From positions 124,001 through 188,000 of the forward strand of contig MKRJ01000008.1 in assembly GCA_001896885.1 (NCBI GenBank): DNA of 64,000 nucleotides, read 5' to 3'. Shown here piece after piece: positions 17,410 to 27,417 of the stretch. This stretch comes from Rhizobiales bacterium 65-79. GTDB lineage: Bacteria; Pseudomonadota; Alphaproteobacteria; Rhizobiales; Rhizobiaceae. A model generated the notes under the pieces. It was not told where the DNA came from. It saw only the letters and a list, made by a program, of their open reading frames with translations, and did not search any database. Within the stretch, counting starts at the first letter, position 1. The number at the start of each line of letters is the position of its first letter. The position numbers were made by a program, and so were the translations under genes.

Positions 17410-18543
17410 ATGGCGGCAAGGGCCAACAGATTCGGCAAAGCGGCATCGGCGGCGCTCATGGCGCTCTGCCTGTCTTTCGGCGTCGCGCCGGGGTCCGCGG
17501 GCGCCGACGCGCAATATTGCCGGCACCTCGAAGCCGAGCTTGCATCGGCTTCGGCGCGCCCGGACGCAGCCATGCTCGATCGCTACAACCAGGCGATCGA
17601 GGACCAGACGGCGGAGCTCTCCCGCGCGCGCCGCATCGCCCGGGGCAGCGGCTGCTCCGACCTGTTCGGCAACCTTCGCGACGATCCCTCCGGCCGCTGC
17701 GATCCGATCAGCCGGACGATCGACCGGATGGAACGCAACATGACGAAGCTCGAGGAGCGCAAGGATACGCTGGCGGCGCGCGCCGACGGCCCGGGCCGGC
17801 GCGAAATCCTTGCGGCCATCGACGCCAATGGTTGCCGCGACGAGCAGACGGCGGCACGCCGGCTGCCGGAACCTCTAGATGCCGACAGCGACAGCGGCGG
17901 GAGGGGCTCTTTCAGCCCCATCAACCAGGGTATCGTCATCCACCGTTCGGGGCCGCCACTGGAAGGAGACCTTCCCGCGTCCACGCCCGACAACGGCTAC
18001 GCCGACCCGTCGGGGACCTATCGGACGATGTGCGTGCGGACCTGCGACGGCTATTATTTTCCGATTTCGTTCGCCACCTCGCCCGCCAATTTCGCGCGCG
18101 ACGAGCAGTCCTGCCAGGCCCAATGCCCGGGTACGAAGGTGGAGCTCTACTACCACGTGCCGGACCAGGAATCGGCGGACATGGTCTCGCTGGCCGGCGT
18201 CCCGTACAAGGACCTGCCGACGGCGTTCCTCTACCGCAAGGCCAACGCGCCCGGCATTCCGGGCTGTACATGCGCGCAGGCCGCCCGCTCGTCGATCATC
18301 GCAGCGACGCCCTCGGACGATGCCACCCCGGAGACGGCCCCCGCCGCCCAGTCATTGCCACGTCCGGACGGCGCAGCCGGCGGCAAGCCGAAGGCCGCCA
18401 ATCCCGCGGCCGAGGCCGCCGCCGCCGGGCCCACGCCCGAAGCCGACGAGAACCGCAAGGTCAGGGTCGTCGGGCCAACGTTCCTTCCCGACCCATCAAA
18501 GGCAATAAATCTGCGAGCTCCGGGCCCGAAGAAAGCCCCGTGA
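17410..18543 (+). CDS. DUF2865 secreted protein
   Basis: The 377-residue protein has a Sec signal ([18 protein letters not shown]), then [14 protein letters not shown] and a helical region (residues ~30-140). The cysteine-rich DUF2865 core follows: [48 protein letters not shown]. The tail is low complexity, rich in Ala/Pro/Gly/Lys. Function is unknown; the family is typical of rhizobia. GGGAGG precedes the ATG. Its last 83 nt overlap the end of gltX on the other strand. Confidence 0.85.
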   Translation: MAARANRFGKAASAALMALCLSFGVAPGSAGADAQYCRHLEAELASASARPDAAMLDRYNQAIEDQTAELSRARRIARGSGCSDLFGNLRDDPSGRCDPISRTIDRMERNMTKLEERKDTLAARADGPGRREILAAIDANGCRDEQTAARRLPEPLDADSDSGGRGSFSPINQGIVIHRSGPPLEGDLPASTPDNGYADPSGTYRTMCVRTCDGYYFPISFATSPANFARDEQSCQAQCPGTKVELYYHVPDQESADMVSLAGVPYKDLPTAFLYRKANAPGIPGCTCAQAARSSIIAATPSDDATPETAPAAQSLPRPDGAAGGKPKAANPAAEAAAAGPTPEADENRKVRVVGPTFLPDPSKAINLRAPGPKKAP

Positions 18544-19834
18544 GCGCCAGCCTCAGCGGCGCGAACAGTGCCCTGCCCTTGCGGCCGGTCTCTTCCTTCA
18601 CGCGGTCCGACCACAATTTGAACGTCGAATGATCCCACGGCTCGGGCGGCAGCCAATCGAAGGCGGCACGAACGAACTCGATGTCTTCCGCCGGCAGTCC
18701 CGGCTTCTCCGTGGGACCGTCCCGCACGATCCGCCACCATTTCGCCGCTTCGGCGAAAATATCGAGATTGCCGCGCACCGCCAGCCAGAACGGCTCGGCC
18801 TGCGGACCGTCGATACCGAGCGCGACGAGGCGCGGCGCCGCCTCCCTGAATTCCATGCCGTGGAGAAGCGCGCGATTCAGGACCTTCAGTTCCTCGGGAT
18901 CGAATTTCGAGGCCGAGCGTGACGTTGCGGCCGGATCGAAATGCGCCGCGAGTTCCGCCATCGAACGCATCGCGGAAACGCTCTCCGACGTGCCGATGAG
19001 CACGGCAAGCGAGGCGACCGCCATAGGCTCCAGCCCGGCTTCGCGCAGGCCCCGGATCGACAGCGCTCCCGAACGCTTGGAGAGCCCCTCGCCCGATACC
19101 GTCGTCAGCAGGTTGTGGTGGCCGAAGGCGGGCGGCTCGGCTCCGAAGGCGCGGAAAAGCGCGATCTGGACGCCCGTGTTGGTGACGTGATCGTCGCCGC
19201 GGATGACATGCGTGATCCCCATGTCGATATCGTCGACGACCGAGGTCGGGGTATAGAGATAGGTCCCGTCGGCGCGCACGAGCACCGGATCGGAGAGCGA
19301 TGCGAGGTCGACCGTCTCGCGGCCGCGCACGACATCGTCCCAGTGGATTTCCGTCCGTTCCGTCTCGAAGGGCGATTTCGCGAAGTTGGGCAGCAGGAAG
19401 CGCCAATGCGGCGCGCGGCCCTCCGCCTCGAGCGCCAGTTTCTCGCCTTCCGTCAGCTTCAACGCCTCGCGGCCATAGACAGGCGGCAGGCGCCGGGAGA
19501 GCCTGATCTTGCGGCGGAGCTCCAGTTCCTCCGGCGTTTCGTAGCAGGGATAGAGCAGGCCTTCGGCTTTCAGCTTCCCGATGGCCGCATCATAGGCGGC
19601 AAATCGCCTGGACTGGTACTCGACCCGGTCGGGGCGGATGCCGAGCCATTCGAGGTCGGCGAGGATGCCGTCGACATATTCCTGCTTCGAGCGGACGATG
19701 TCCGTGTCGTCGAAGCGCTGGACGAAGCGGCCGCCGTGCTTTTGGGCGAACAGCCAGTTGAACAGCGCCGTGCGCGCATTGCCGATATGGATATAGCCCG
19801 TCGGAGACGGTGCGAAGCGGACGGTGACGGTCAT
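18461..19834 (-). CDS. gltX: Glutamyl-tRNA synthetase
   Basis: The 457-residue class I synthetase has the HIGH-type motif HIGN (residues 16-19), the KMSKS-type loop GLSKRSG (~residue 240) and the block [20 protein letters not shown]. It charges tRNA-Glu. Rhizobia usually carry two GltX copies, and with GatCAB one may also misacylate tRNA-Gln; gatB is at 47243 in this window. Which copy this is cannot be decided by eye. The C-terminus overlaps the DUF2865 gene antisense by 83 nt. Confidence 0.93.
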   Translation of the reverse strand: MTVTVRFAPSPTGYIHIGNARTALFNWLFAQKHGGRFVQRFDDTDIVRSKQEYVDGILADLEWLGIRPDRVEYQSRRFAAYDAAIGKLKAEGLLYPCYETPEELELRRKIRLSRRLPPVYGREALKLTEGEKLALEAEGRAPHWRFLLPNFAKSPFETERTEIHWDDVVRGRETVDLASLSDPVLVRADGTYLYTPTSVVDDIDMGITHVIRGDDHVTNTGVQIALFRAFGAEPPAFGHHNLLTTVSGEGLSKRSGALSIRGLREAGLEPMAVASLAVLIGTSESVSAMRSMAELAAHFDPAATSRSASKFDPEELKVLNRALLHGMEFREAAPRLVALGIDGPQAEPFWLAVRGNLDIFAEAAKWWRIVRDGPTEKPGLPAEDIEFVRAAFDWLPPEPWDHSTFKLWSDRVKEETGRKGRALFAPLRLALTGLSSGPELADLLPLMGREGTLARRP

Positions 19835-19877
19835 GCGCGCGGGTTAGCCGAGGCCGGAGCGCTTGGCAATGCAGGCG

Positions 19878-20231
19878 CTATCGGTGGGACAGGATATTGA
19901 CGAGCCGGCCGAACGGATCGCGGACATAGAAGCGCCTGACGCCCCAGGGCTCCTCCGCCGGTCCGTATTCAATGGCGAAACCGGCCTCGCGCACGCCTTC
20001 AAGTGCCGCATCGACATCATCGACCTCGATCGACAGGTCCGGCACCGGCGTCCCGGAACCGCCTTCCGAGGCGAAGCTCACCTGGACACTGCTCATCGCG
20101 TCATGCGACCCGTAGGTGAGGATCCAGCCATGGTCCATCAGGATTTCGAGGCCGAGCACGTCGCGATAGAAGCGCTCCGCATCCGCCGGATTTCCCGCCT
20201 CGATATTGGCGACGATGCGCTTGACCTTCAT
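19878..20231 (-). CDS. VOC (glyoxalase/bleomycin-resistance) family protein
   Basis: This is a single VOC module of 117 residues. KRIVANIEAGNPADAERFYRDVLGLEI opens the first beta-alpha-beta-beta-beta unit and VRRFYVRDPFGRLVNIL closes the second. The family uses a metal centre for varied isomerase, dioxygenase or sequestration roles; this one is not assignable. It lies downstream of hppA, separated by a terminator. Confidence 0.85.
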   Translation of the reverse strand: MKVKRIVANIEAGNPADAERFYRDVLGLEILMDHGWILTYGSHDAMSSVQVSFASEGGSGTPVPDLSIEVDDVDAALEGVREAGFAIEYGPAEEPWGVRRFYVRDPFGRLVNILSHR

Positions 20232-20248
20232 GGCCGGTTCCTCCTTGC

Positions 20249-20278
20249 AAAAGGCCCCGCGGCTTTCACCGCAGGGCC
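20249..20278 (-). terminator. Intrinsic terminator after hppA
   Basis: On the minus strand GGCCCTGCGG / CCGCGGGGCC forms a 10-bp stem with one wobble and a six-base loop, followed by TTTT. It lies 45 nt past the hppA stop and 18 nt before the VOC start codon. Confidence 0.8.
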
Positions 20279-20322
20279 CTCTTCTGGTTCCCCGCCGTCC
20301 TCGCGGACGGCCGGCCGGAAAA

Positions 20323-22479
20323 TCAGTGCGCCAGCACCGCGAGCAGCAACAGCGCCACGATGTTGGTGATCTTGATGGCCGGGTTCACGGCCGGACCGGC
20401 GGTGTCCTTGTAGGGATCGCCGACCGTGTCGCCGGTAACCGACGCCTTGTGTGCCTCGGAGCCCTTCAAATGCTTCACGCCGTCCTTGTCGGTGAAGCCG
20501 TCCTCGAAGCTCTTCTTGGCGTTGTCCCAGGCGCCGCCGCCGGAGGTCATCGAGATGGCCACGAAGAGACCGTTGACGATGACGCCGAGGAGCGACGCAC
20601 CGAGCGCGGCGAAGGCCGAGGCGCGCGAACCGGAGATCAGGAGCACGCCGAAATAGACGACGAGCGGCGCCAGAACCGGCAGGAGCGACGGGATGATCAT
20701 CTCCTTGATCGCCGCCTTGGTAAGGAGGTCGACCGCGCGGGCGTAGTTGGGCTTGGACGTGCCCTGCATGATGCCCGGATTTTCGCGGAACTGCTTGCGC
20801 ACTTCCTGGACGATCGAGCCGGCCGCACGGCCGACCGCCGTCATGGCGATGCCGCCGAAGAGGTACGGGATGAGGCCGCCGAAGATCAGGCCCGCCACGA
20901 CATAGGGGTTCGACAGGTCGAACGAGATCGTGCCGATGCCCTGGAAATACGGGAACTTGTCGCCGTTGCCCGCGAAATAGCGGAGGTCGTTCGAATAGGC
21001 CGCGAACAGCACCAGCGCGCCGAGGCCCGCCGAACCGATCGCGTAGCCCTTGGTCACCGCCTTGGTGGTGTTGCCGACAGCGTCGAGCGCATCCGTCGAG
21101 TGGCGCACTTCCGCAGGCAGGCCCGACATCTCGGCGATGCCGCCGGCATTGTCGGTCACCGGGCCGAAGGCGTCGAGCGCCACGATCATGCCGGCAAGGC
21201 CGAGCATGGTCGTGACCGCGATCGCGATGCCGAAGAGGCCGGCAAGCTGGTAGGTGGCGATGATGCCGCCGATGATGACGATCGCCGGCAGCGCGGTGGC
21301 TTCCAGCGACACCGCAAGGCCCTGGATGACGTTGGTGCCGTGACCGGTCACCGACGCCTGGGCGATGGAGTTCACCGGGCGCTTGTTGGTGCCGGTATAG
21401 TATTCGGTGATGACGACGATCAGGCCGGTCACGATCAGGCCGACCAGGCCGCACACGAACAGGTCGGTACCGTTGATGACCGTATCGGCGCCGCCGCTCA
21501 GCGATTTCACCGAGCCGACCTCGCCCCAGCCGATGGTGAGCGAGTTGGCGATGGCGAGCCCGACGATCGACAGGATGCCCGTCGCGATCAGGCCCTTGTA
21601 GAGCGCGCCCATGATCGAACCGTTGGCGCCCAGCCTGACGAAGAAGATGCCGATGATCGAGGTGACGATGCAGGCGCCGCAGATCAGCAGCGGATAGAGC
21701 ATCACGTTCGGCAGCACGGCGGTTCCGCCGAAGAAGATGGCCGCCAGCACCATGGTGGCGACGACGGTCACCGCGTAGGTCTCGAAGAGGTCGGCGGCCA
21801 TGCCGGCGCAGTCGCCGACATTGTCGCCGACATTGTCCGCGATGGTGGCCGGGTTGCGCGGATCGTCCTCGGGGATGCCGGCCTCGACCTTGCCGACGAG
21901 GTCGCCGCCGACATCGGCGCCCTTGGTGAAGATGCCGCCGCCGAGACGGGCGAAGATGGAGATCAGCGAGGCGCCGAAACCGAGCGCGACGAGCGAGTCG
22001 ACGACATGGCGGCTCGCCGGATCAAGACCCATGAACTGGGTAAGGATGAGATAATAGACGGACACGCCGAGGAGCGCGAGGCCCGCCACCAGCATGCCGG
22101 TGATGGCGCCGGACTTGAAGGCGATCTCGAGCCCGGCGGCGAGGCTGCTGGAGGCGGCCTGCGCCGTTCGCACATTGGCGCGGACGGAAACGTTCATGCC
22201 GATGAAGCCCGCGGCGCCGGAAAGCACCGCGCCGATCAGGAAGCCGATCGCCGCGCTGATCGACAGCAGCCACCAGGCGAGGATGAAGACGATCACGCCG
22301 ACGATGGCGATGGTGGTGTACTGGCGCGAGAGATAGGCCTGCGCGCCTTCGCGGATCGCGCCGGCGATTTCCTGCATGCGGGCGTTGCCCTGGTCCGCCG
22401 CCAGCACCGATTGCGTCGCCCAGATGGCGTACACGATCGAGAGCAGGCCGCAGGCGATGACGACATAAAGCATGGTCAT
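20323..22479 (-). CDS. hppA: Membrane-bound proton-translocating pyrophosphatase
   Basis: The 718-residue, ~16-helix pump couples pyrophosphate hydrolysis to proton export. The substrate-binding motif [20 protein letters not shown] and the acidic blocks [18 protein letters not shown] and [11 protein letters not shown] are intact. The segment GNTTKA carries Lys where K+-dependent enzymes have Ala, indicating the K+-independent type. Length matches the family. Its start is 176 bp downstream of the MFS gene end, and a terminator follows. Confidence 0.96.
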   Translation of the reverse strand: MTMLYVVIACGLLSIVYAIWATQSVLAADQGNARMQEIAGAIREGAQAYLSRQYTTIAIVGVIVFILAWWLLSISAAIGFLIGAVLSGAAGFIGMNVSVRANVRTAQAASSSLAAGLEIAFKSGAITGMLVAGLALLGVSVYYLILTQFMGLDPASRHVVDSLVALGFGASLISIFARLGGGIFTKGADVGGDLVGKVEAGIPEDDPRNPATIADNVGDNVGDCAGMAADLFETYAVTVVATMVLAAIFFGGTAVLPNVMLYPLLICGACIVTSIIGIFFVRLGANGSIMGALYKGLIATGILSIVGLAIANSLTIGWGEVGSVKSLSGGADTVINGTDLFVCGLVGLIVTGLIVVITEYYTGTNKRPVNSIAQASVTGHGTNVIQGLAVSLEATALPAIVIIGGIIATYQLAGLFGIAIAVTTMLGLAGMIVALDAFGPVTDNAGGIAEMSGLPAEVRHSTDALDAVGNTTKAVTKGYAIGSAGLGALVLFAAYSNDLRYFAGNGDKFPYFQGIGTISFDLSNPYVVAGLIFGGLIPYLFGGIAMTAVGRAAGSIVQEVRKQFRENPGIMQGTSKPNYARAVDLLTKAAIKEMIIPSLLPVLAPLVVYFGVLLISGSRASAFAALGASLLGVIVNGLFVAISMTSGGGAWDNAKKSFEDGFTDKDGVKHLKGSEAHKASVTGDTVGDPYKDTAGPAVNPAIKITNIVALLLLAVLAH

Positions 22480-22623
22480 TTCCCTTGATATGGTTCCCTG
22501 GAAATCCCTCCTGGAACCGAAAGAATCGGGATGGGCGCCGTCTGGACGGAATCCTCCCCCTCGCGGCGGCTTATGCGTAACCAGCCACGGAACGTCAAGG
22601 ATTTGTTCGGCTTTTGCCCGGCT

Positions 22624-22645
22624 TTCGCCTTATCACAAAGGCGAA
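22624..22645. terminator. Possible terminator hairpin between MFS gene and hppA
   Basis: TTCGCCTT-ATCACA-AAGGCGAA forms a perfect 8-bp stem 11 nt past the MFS stop (minus strand). There is no T-run, so it may instead be an mRNA-stabilising or leader structure for hppA. Confidence 0.4.
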
Positions 22646-22655
22646 CGGGGGACGG

Positions 22656-23873
22656 CTATTCTCCAGCGGCCAGTCTTGTCCGCGAGCGGCCGATCGCCAG
22701 GACGCCGAGGGAGCCGAGGCAGATCGCCACCACCGGGAACACGATCCAGTTCAGCATGTCCCAGCCATAGGCGTTGTAAACCTGCCCGGACATCAGCGAG
22801 GCGAAGGCGACGGTGCCGAAGAGCAGGAAGTCGTGCAGCCCCTGCACCTTGTTCTTTTCCGAGGGCCGGTAGCTTTCGGTGAGGATCGCGGTCGCCCCGA
22901 TGAAACCGAAATTCCAGCCCACGCCGAGCAGGACGAGCGCCGTCCAGAAGCGCCAGAGGTCGATCCCGGACAGGGCGGTCAGCGCGCAGCCGACCAGCAG
23001 CACCAGGCCCGTCGCGACGATCTTTTCCTTGCCGAAGCGGGTGATGAGACGACCGGTGAAGAAGCTCGGGCCGAACATCGCCATCACATGCCACTGGATG
23101 CCATGGACCGCGTCGTCCGTGCCGAGGCCGCAGCCGACCATGGCCAGCGGCGCGCCGGTCATGACGAAACTCATCAGCCCGTAGCTGGAAACGGCGCAAA
23201 GGAAGGCGATGATAAGGCGCGGCTGTGCCAGGATCGTCGCCAGCGGCCGCGCCGCCTCATGCTCGGCGAAGCTGGCGGCGGGCGTATCCTTCGGCAGGTC
23301 GAGGAAGAAAAGGATCACCGCGCCGATCGCGGCGAGGCCGATGAGGGCGACGAAGGAGCCGGCGAACGGGACCGGCGCAAGAAGCTCGCGCGTGTAGATG
23401 ACGGTCTGCGGCCCGATGATCGCCGCGAACATGCCACCCGCCATCACCCAGGAGATGGCGCGCGCCTTGAATGACGCCGGTGCGTTGTCGGCCGCGGCGA
23501 AGCGGTATTGCTGGACGAAGGAATTGCCGGCGCCGATGACCAGAAGGCCTATCACGAAGAGCCAGAAATTCTGATGGAAGAGGGAGACGGCCGCAACGCC
23601 TCCGCCGAGCGCGCTGAACAGCGTGCCGACCCAGAACCCGTTGCGCCGGCCGAGCGCTCGCGCGATCGCCGCCGCAGGCAGCGCGCCGAGCGCCACGCCG
23701 ACGTTGAAGCCGGTCACCGGCGCCGTCGCCAGCGACTTGTCCGCTCCAAGCAGGTAGAGCCCGGCGAGGCCGCCCATCGAGATCGCGATCGGCGGGCAGG
23801 AGCCGACGATCGCCTGCAACGCCGCCAGCAGGAGGGCGATGCGCCGGGGCGACGAGGCGGCCGTCGCGTTCAT
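22656..23873 (-). CDS. MFS transporter
   Basis: The 405-residue, 12-helix major facilitator has the [18 protein letters not shown] loop 2-3 signature (G-R-R-x-G) and [21 protein letters not shown] as the second-half equivalent. The substrate cannot be inferred. Its ATG overlaps the nusB stop by 4 nt (ATGA), so it is translated with the ribH-nusB operon. Confidence 0.85.
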   Translation of the reverse strand: MNATAASSPRRIALLLAALQAIVGSCPPIAISMGGLAGLYLLGADKSLATAPVTGFNVGVALGALPAAAIARALGRRNGFWVGTLFSALGGGVAAVSLFHQNFWLFVIGLLVIGAGNSFVQQYRFAAADNAPASFKARAISWVMAGGMFAAIIGPQTVIYTRELLAPVPFAGSFVALIGLAAIGAVILFFLDLPKDTPAASFAEHEAARPLATILAQPRLIIAFLCAVSSYGLMSFVMTGAPLAMVGCGLGTDDAVHGIQWHVMAMFGPSFFTGRLITRFGKEKIVATGLVLLVGCALTALSGIDLWRFWTALVLLGVGWNFGFIGATAILTESYRPSEKNKVQGLHDFLLFGTVAFASLMSGQVYNAYGWDMLNWIVFPVVAICLGSLGVLAIGRSRTRLAAGE

Positions 23874-24370
23874 CCGGCGCTCCTGCCCCTGCCCTCTCCG
23901 CGCACGCGCCGCGCCACGCGGTCGAGCACGGCGTTGACGAGCTTGGGTTCGTCCTCCTCGTAGAAGGCCTTGGCGATATCGACATATTCCGAAACGATGA
24001 CGGCGACCGGCACGTCAGGCCGCTTCATCAGTTCATAGACGCCGGCGCGCAGGATGGCCCGGAGCGTCGAATCGAGTCGGGAGAGCGGCCAGTCCTCGGT
24101 GAGCGACTGGCCGATGACGGGGTCGATCTCCTTCTGATGCTCGACGACGCCGGACAATATGGCGCGGAACCATTGCGCGTCCGCTTCGCGATAGACGGAG
24201 CCATCGACTTCCTTGCCGAGGCGATAGGCCTCGTACTCCGCCGCGATCTCCAGGAGCCCGGTTCCGACGATATCCATCTGGTAGAGCGCCTGCACCGCCG
24301 CCAGCCGCGCCGTGCCGCGCTTGTTGGCCTGGCGCATCGCCGGCTCGCCGGCCTTGCTGGGAGACGGCAT
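23870..24370 (-). CDS. nusB: Transcription antitermination factor NusB
   Basis: The 166-residue all-helical RNA-binding protein pairs with S10 to bind BoxA in rRNA operons. [19 protein letters not shown] at the N-terminus and [26 protein letters not shown] near the C-terminus are characteristic. It starts 5 nt after ribH. The position after ribH is standard in proteobacteria. Confidence 0.95.
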   Translation of the reverse strand: MPSPSKAGEPAMRQANKRGTARLAAVQALYQMDIVGTGLLEIAAEYEAYRLGKEVDGSVYREADAQWFRAILSGVVEHQKEIDPVIGQSLTEDWPLSRLDSTLRAILRAGVYELMKRPDVPVAVIVSEYVDIAKAFYEEDEPKLVNAVLDRVARRVRGEGRGRSAG

Positions 24371-24375
24371 CGGCG

Positions 24376-24831
24376 TCAGGCTCCGAGCTTGCGTCGAAGC
24401 TCGATCATGGTAAGCGCGGCCCGTGCGGCGAAACCGCCCTTGTCGCCTTCGTTGGCGCGCGCGCGGACCCAGGCCTGCTCGTCGTTTTCGACGGTGAGGA
24501 TGCCGTTGCCGATCGCAAGCCCCTCCTCGACCGAAAGATCCATCAGCGCGCGGGCCGATTCGTTGGCGACGATATCGAAATGATGGGTTTCGCCGCGGAT
24601 AACGCAGCCGAGCGCGACGAAGCCGTCATATTCCCTGCCGCCATCTTCCGCGGCGTCGAGCGCAAAGGCGACGGCCGCCGGGATCTCCAGCGCACCCGGA
24701 ACGGTCACGACGTCGTAGGTGGCGCCTGCGCGATCGAGCGCGGCCTTGGCGCCGCCAAGTAGCGCATCCGCGAGGTCGTCGTAGAAGCGCGCCTCGACGA
24801 TGAGAAGGTGGAGCTTTTCCTGATCGGCCAT
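24376..24831 (-). CDS. ribH: 6,7-dimethyl-8-ribityllumazine synthase
   Basis: The 151-residue enzyme condenses 5-amino-6-ribitylaminouracil with dihydroxybutanone phosphate. It shows [27 protein letters not shown], the phosphate-binding block [15 protein letters not shown] with catalytic His, and [12 protein letters not shown]. It heads ribH-nusB-MFS. It is separated from ribD-ribE by a plus-strand three-gene insert. Confidence 0.95.
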   Translation of the reverse strand: MADQEKLHLLIVEARFYDDLADALLGGAKAALDRAGATYDVVTVPGALEIPAAVAFALDAAEDGGREYDGFVALGCVIRGETHHFDIVANESARALMDLSVEEGLAIGNGILTVENDEQAWVRARANEGDKGGFAARAALTMIELRRKLGA

Positions 24832-25046
24832 GAACGTCTCCGGAAGAGCGGGTGACTTAGGCCGAACCGCTCATCGGCGCAAGCGTCCAACTGCCTGCGG
24901 CCCGGTGGAATCGCGTCACACTTGTAACTCTCGCCGTTCCGCCGCCCCCGCTACGTTCGTTACGTGACCAACGCGAGTGACGGCAAACGAACGGATTACG
25001 CCTCAAGCACGGGGCGCGACCGTCGCAAGACAGGAGTTTCGAAGCC

Positions 25047-25823
25047 ATGACACCATCAGCCCAAAATCGTCGGAATGAGGAACGCCCTGCCCCGGACAGG
25101 CCGCCGGTCGTGTCGCCGAAGGAGTGGGAAGCGGCGCGCGAAAAGCTTCTGGTCAAGGAGAAGGCCCAATTGCGGGCCCACGACGCATTGGCGGCCGAGC
25201 GGCGGCGGATGCCGTGGATGGCGGTCGAGAATACATACGAATTCGACGGGCCGAAGGGCAAGGCGAGCCTGCTCGACCTGTTCGAGGGCCGGCGGCAGCT
25301 CATCGTCTACCGCGCCTTCTTCGAGCCCGGCGTGCATGGCTGGCCGGAGCATGCCTGCATCGGCTGCTCGCTGGGGGCCGACCAGGTATCGAACCTCGTC
25401 CATCTGAACGCCCGCGACACGACGCTGGCCTACGCCTCGCGCGCCCCGCAGACCGACATAAAGCGCCTCAAGGCACGTATGGGTTGGGAAAACATCCCCT
25501 GGTACACCATCACCGACAGTTTCGACGCCGATTTCGGAGTGGACGAGTGGCACGGCCACAACGCCTTCATCCGCGACGGCGACAGGATCTACCGCACCTA
25601 TTTCATCAACTGGCGCGGCGACGAGGCGATGGGCACCGTCTGGAGCTATCTCGACATGACGGCGCTTGGCCGTCAGGAAATCTGGGAAGATTCGCCGAAA
25701 GGCTACCCACAGACCCGGCCTTACAAATGGTGGAACTGGAACGACAGTTACATTCCCGGCGCCGCGCCGGACGAAAAATGGGTGGAAGTGTCGGATGCGG
25801 GAGAAGCGGCTTTCCGGAAGTGA
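25047..25823 (+). CDS. DUF899 thioredoxin-like family protein
   Basis: The 258-residue protein matches DUF899: VSPKEWEAAREKLLVKEKAQLRAHDALAAERRRMPW, then a thioredoxin-like fold with HACIGCSLGADQVSN (CxxC at the redox position) and the tail ending RPYKWWNWNDSYIPGA. No enzymatic role is established. CAGGAG precedes the ATG. A terminator separates it from the SRPBCC-ArsR operon. Confidence 0.88.
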   Translation: MTPSAQNRRNEERPAPDRPPVVSPKEWEAAREKLLVKEKAQLRAHDALAAERRRMPWMAVENTYEFDGPKGKASLLDLFEGRRQLIVYRAFFEPGVHGWPEHACIGCSLGADQVSNLVHLNARDTTLAYASRAPQTDIKRLKARMGWENIPWYTITDSFDADFGVDEWHGHNAFIRDGDRIYRTYFINWRGDEAMGTVWSYLDMTALGRQEIWEDSPKGYPQTRPYKWWNWNDSYIPGAAPDEKWVEVSDAGEAAFRK

Positions 25824-25848
25824 ACACGGCATCTCGAAGAGATTGAAA

Positions 25849-25888
25849 GCGGCAGGCGCTGGCAGGCGCCTGCCGCTTCTTCGATTTT
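25849..25888 (+). terminator. Intrinsic terminator of the DUF899 gene
   Basis: A perfect 11-bp stem, GCGGCAGGCGC / GCGCCTGCCGC, with a 6-nt loop is followed by TTCTTCGATTTT. Confidence 0.85.
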
Positions 25889-25890
25889 AT

Positions 25891-25951
25891 GCAACCATCC
25901 TGTTGCGCTTTTCCAACCGGCATGCCATATAAAAGGCAACCAGGAGGTTGC
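25891..25951 (+). promoter_or_regulatory. Promoter with two matching operators for the SRPBCC-ArsR operon
   Basis: Two copies of GCAAC-N6-GTTGC occur at 25891-25906 and 25936-25951, centres 45 bp apart. A candidate -35 (TTGCGC, 25903-25908) overlaps the first. A candidate -10 (CATATA, 25926-25931) follows at 17 nt, and the predicted start falls inside the second operator, which also contains the ribosome site. This suits repression by the ArsR-type protein encoded in the same operon. Confidence 0.65.
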
Positions 25952-25954
25952 ATC

Positions 25955-26401
25955 ATGACCGATCGCATCGAGAAGCATGTCGAGATCGACGCCCCGATCG
26001 AGCGGGTGTGGCGAGCGCTGACCGACTACAGGGAATTCGGCGAATGGTTCCGCGTGAAGCTGGAAGGCCCTTTCGCGCCGGGCCAGGTCTCGCGCGGCCA
26101 TATCACGTATCCGGGCTATGAGCATCTCGCCTGGGAAGCGACGATCGTGAAGATGGAAGAGCCGCGCTATTTCTCCTTTACCTGGCATCCCTATGCCGTC
26201 GACCCCAAGGCCGACTACTCGAAGGAGACGCCGACGCTGGTCGAATTCCGGCTCGAGGCTGCCGGCAAGAGCACGAGGCTGACGGTGACCGAATCCGGCT
26301 TCGATAGATTGCCGAAGCATCGAATGCCGGAAGCCATGCGCATGAACGACGGCGGCTGGGCCGAGCAGATGAAAAATATCAAAGCCCATGTCGAACGTTG
26401 A
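25955..26401 (+). CDS. SRPBCC (START/AHSA1-like) domain protein
   Basis: The 148-residue single-domain protein has the AHSA1-type start IEKHVEIDAPIERVWRALTDYREFGEWF and middle ATIVKMEEPRYFSFTWHPYA, with a C-terminal helix (GWAEQMKNIKAHVER). Such proteins bind hydrophobic ligands and are often encoded with an ArsR-type repressor. AGGAGG lies 7 nt before the ATG, so the longer frame from 25889 is not used. It overlaps the ArsR gene by 14 nt. Confidence 0.88.
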   Translation: MTDRIEKHVEIDAPIERVWRALTDYREFGEWFRVKLEGPFAPGQVSRGHITYPGYEHLAWEATIVKMEEPRYFSFTWHPYAVDPKADYSKETPTLVEFRLEAAGKSTRLTVTESGFDRLPKHRMPEAMRMNDGGWAEQMKNIKAHVER

Positions 26402-26735
26402 CGCTTCCCGGGCAGGTGCAACGACCCATGCGCCGGCCGCCATCTTCGCGGCGCTCGGCGACCGGACCCGGCTTTCCCTCATCCATCGTCTGAGCGACGG
26501 ACGTCCCCGCTCCATCGCCAGCCTGTCGGCCGACGCGGCGATCACCCGCCAGGCGGTAACCAAACATCTGAACGTACTGGAAGAAGCCGGCCTCGTGGCA
26601 AGCAGCCGCATGGGGCGGGAGAGCCGGTACAGTTTCCGGCCGGAAGCGATCGAGGAAATCCGCGCCTATCTGGACGAAGTCTCGCGCCAGTGGGACGATG
26701 CGCTCGGCCGGCTCAAATCATTCGTGGAGAAGTGA
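26388..26735 (+). CDS. ArsR-family transcriptional regulator
   Basis: The 115-residue winged-helix protein has ALGDRTRLSLIHRLSDGRPRSIASLSADAAITRQAVTKHLNVLEEAGLVASSRMGRESRYSF as its core. No cysteine metal site is seen, so it belongs to the non-metal ArsR group usually partnered with SRPBCC proteins. It probably represses its own operon through the two GCAAC-N6-GTTGC sites. The inducer is unknown. Confidence 0.9.
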   Translation: MSNVDASRAGATTHAPAAIFAALGDRTRLSLIHRLSDGRPRSIASLSADAAITRQAVTKHLNVLEEAGLVASSRMGRESRYSFRPEAIEEIRAYLDEVSRQWDDALGRLKSFVEK

Positions 26736-26808
26736 CGGATATGTCAGCGGGCCTCGCGGGTGCGCCGGAGGCGGAGCGCGACAAATAGTCGAACCCTGGA
26801 TCTCGGGT

Positions 26809-27417
26809 TCAGCCGCTTGCCTCCACCAGCCGTGCGGCATAGCGCGCCATGGTATCCACTTCGAGGTTGACGCGGTCGCCCGCCTGTCGCTCGCCCCATG
26901 TCGTCACGGCGAGCGAATGGTGGATGAGGAGCACGTCGAAGCGGTTGCCGTCCACATGGTTGACGGTGAGCGAGGCGCCGTCGAGTGCGACGGAGCCCTT
27001 CGGCGCGATGAATCGCGCCAGTTCCGCCGGCGCCTCCAAAGTGAACCTGACCGCTTCGCCCTCGTCCTCGCGCGTCAGGATGGCCGCCATGCCGTCTACA
27101 TGGCCGGAAACGATATGGCCGCCGAGCTCGTCGCCGATCTTCAGCGCCCTTTCGAGGTTGATGCGGGTGCCGGCCTTCCAGTCGGCGGCCGTGGTAAGCC
27201 GCAGCGCCTCTTCCCATGCCTCCACCTCGAACCAGCGCTGGTTCGAGCCCTGTTCCGGCAAGGAGACGACGGTGAGACAGACGCCGGCGCAGGCGACCGA
27301 CGCGCCGATGGCGATCGTCTCGGGGTCGTAGTTCGTTTCGATCCGGATATGGGCGCCCTTCTTCCTCGGCGTGACGGCCGAAACGGTGCCGATGTCGGTA
27401 ACGATGCCGGTGAACAT
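26809..27417 (-). CDS. ribE: Riboflavin synthase, alpha subunit
   Basis: The 202-residue enzyme dismutates two lumazines to riboflavin. It is built of two lumazine-binding repeats, each with a GxSVACAGVCLTV or GSVALDGASLTVN type block; it starts MFTGIVTDIGTV, the invariant catalytic N-terminus. Its ATG shares one base with the ribD stop (TGATG), so translation is coupled. An inverted repeat GAACCC/GGGTTC follows the stop. Confidence 0.95.
   Translation of the reverse strand: MFTGIVTDIGTVSAVTPRKKGAHIRIETNYDPETIAIGASVACAGVCLTVVSLPEQGSNQRWFEVEAWEEALRLTTAADWKAGTRINLERALKIGDELGGHIVSGHVDGMAAILTREDEGEAVRFTLEAPAELARFIAPKGSVALDGASLTVNHVDGNRFDVLLIHHSLAVTTWGERQAGDRVNLEVDTMARYAARLVEASG

Noticed and set aside
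20206-22488. 760-codon open frame opposite hppA
   Set aside because: It mirrors the codon structure of hppA and gives a highly charged, motif-free protein.
24832-25046. FMN riboswitch upstream of ribH
   Set aside because: None of the conserved RFN-element segments could be recognised on either strand.
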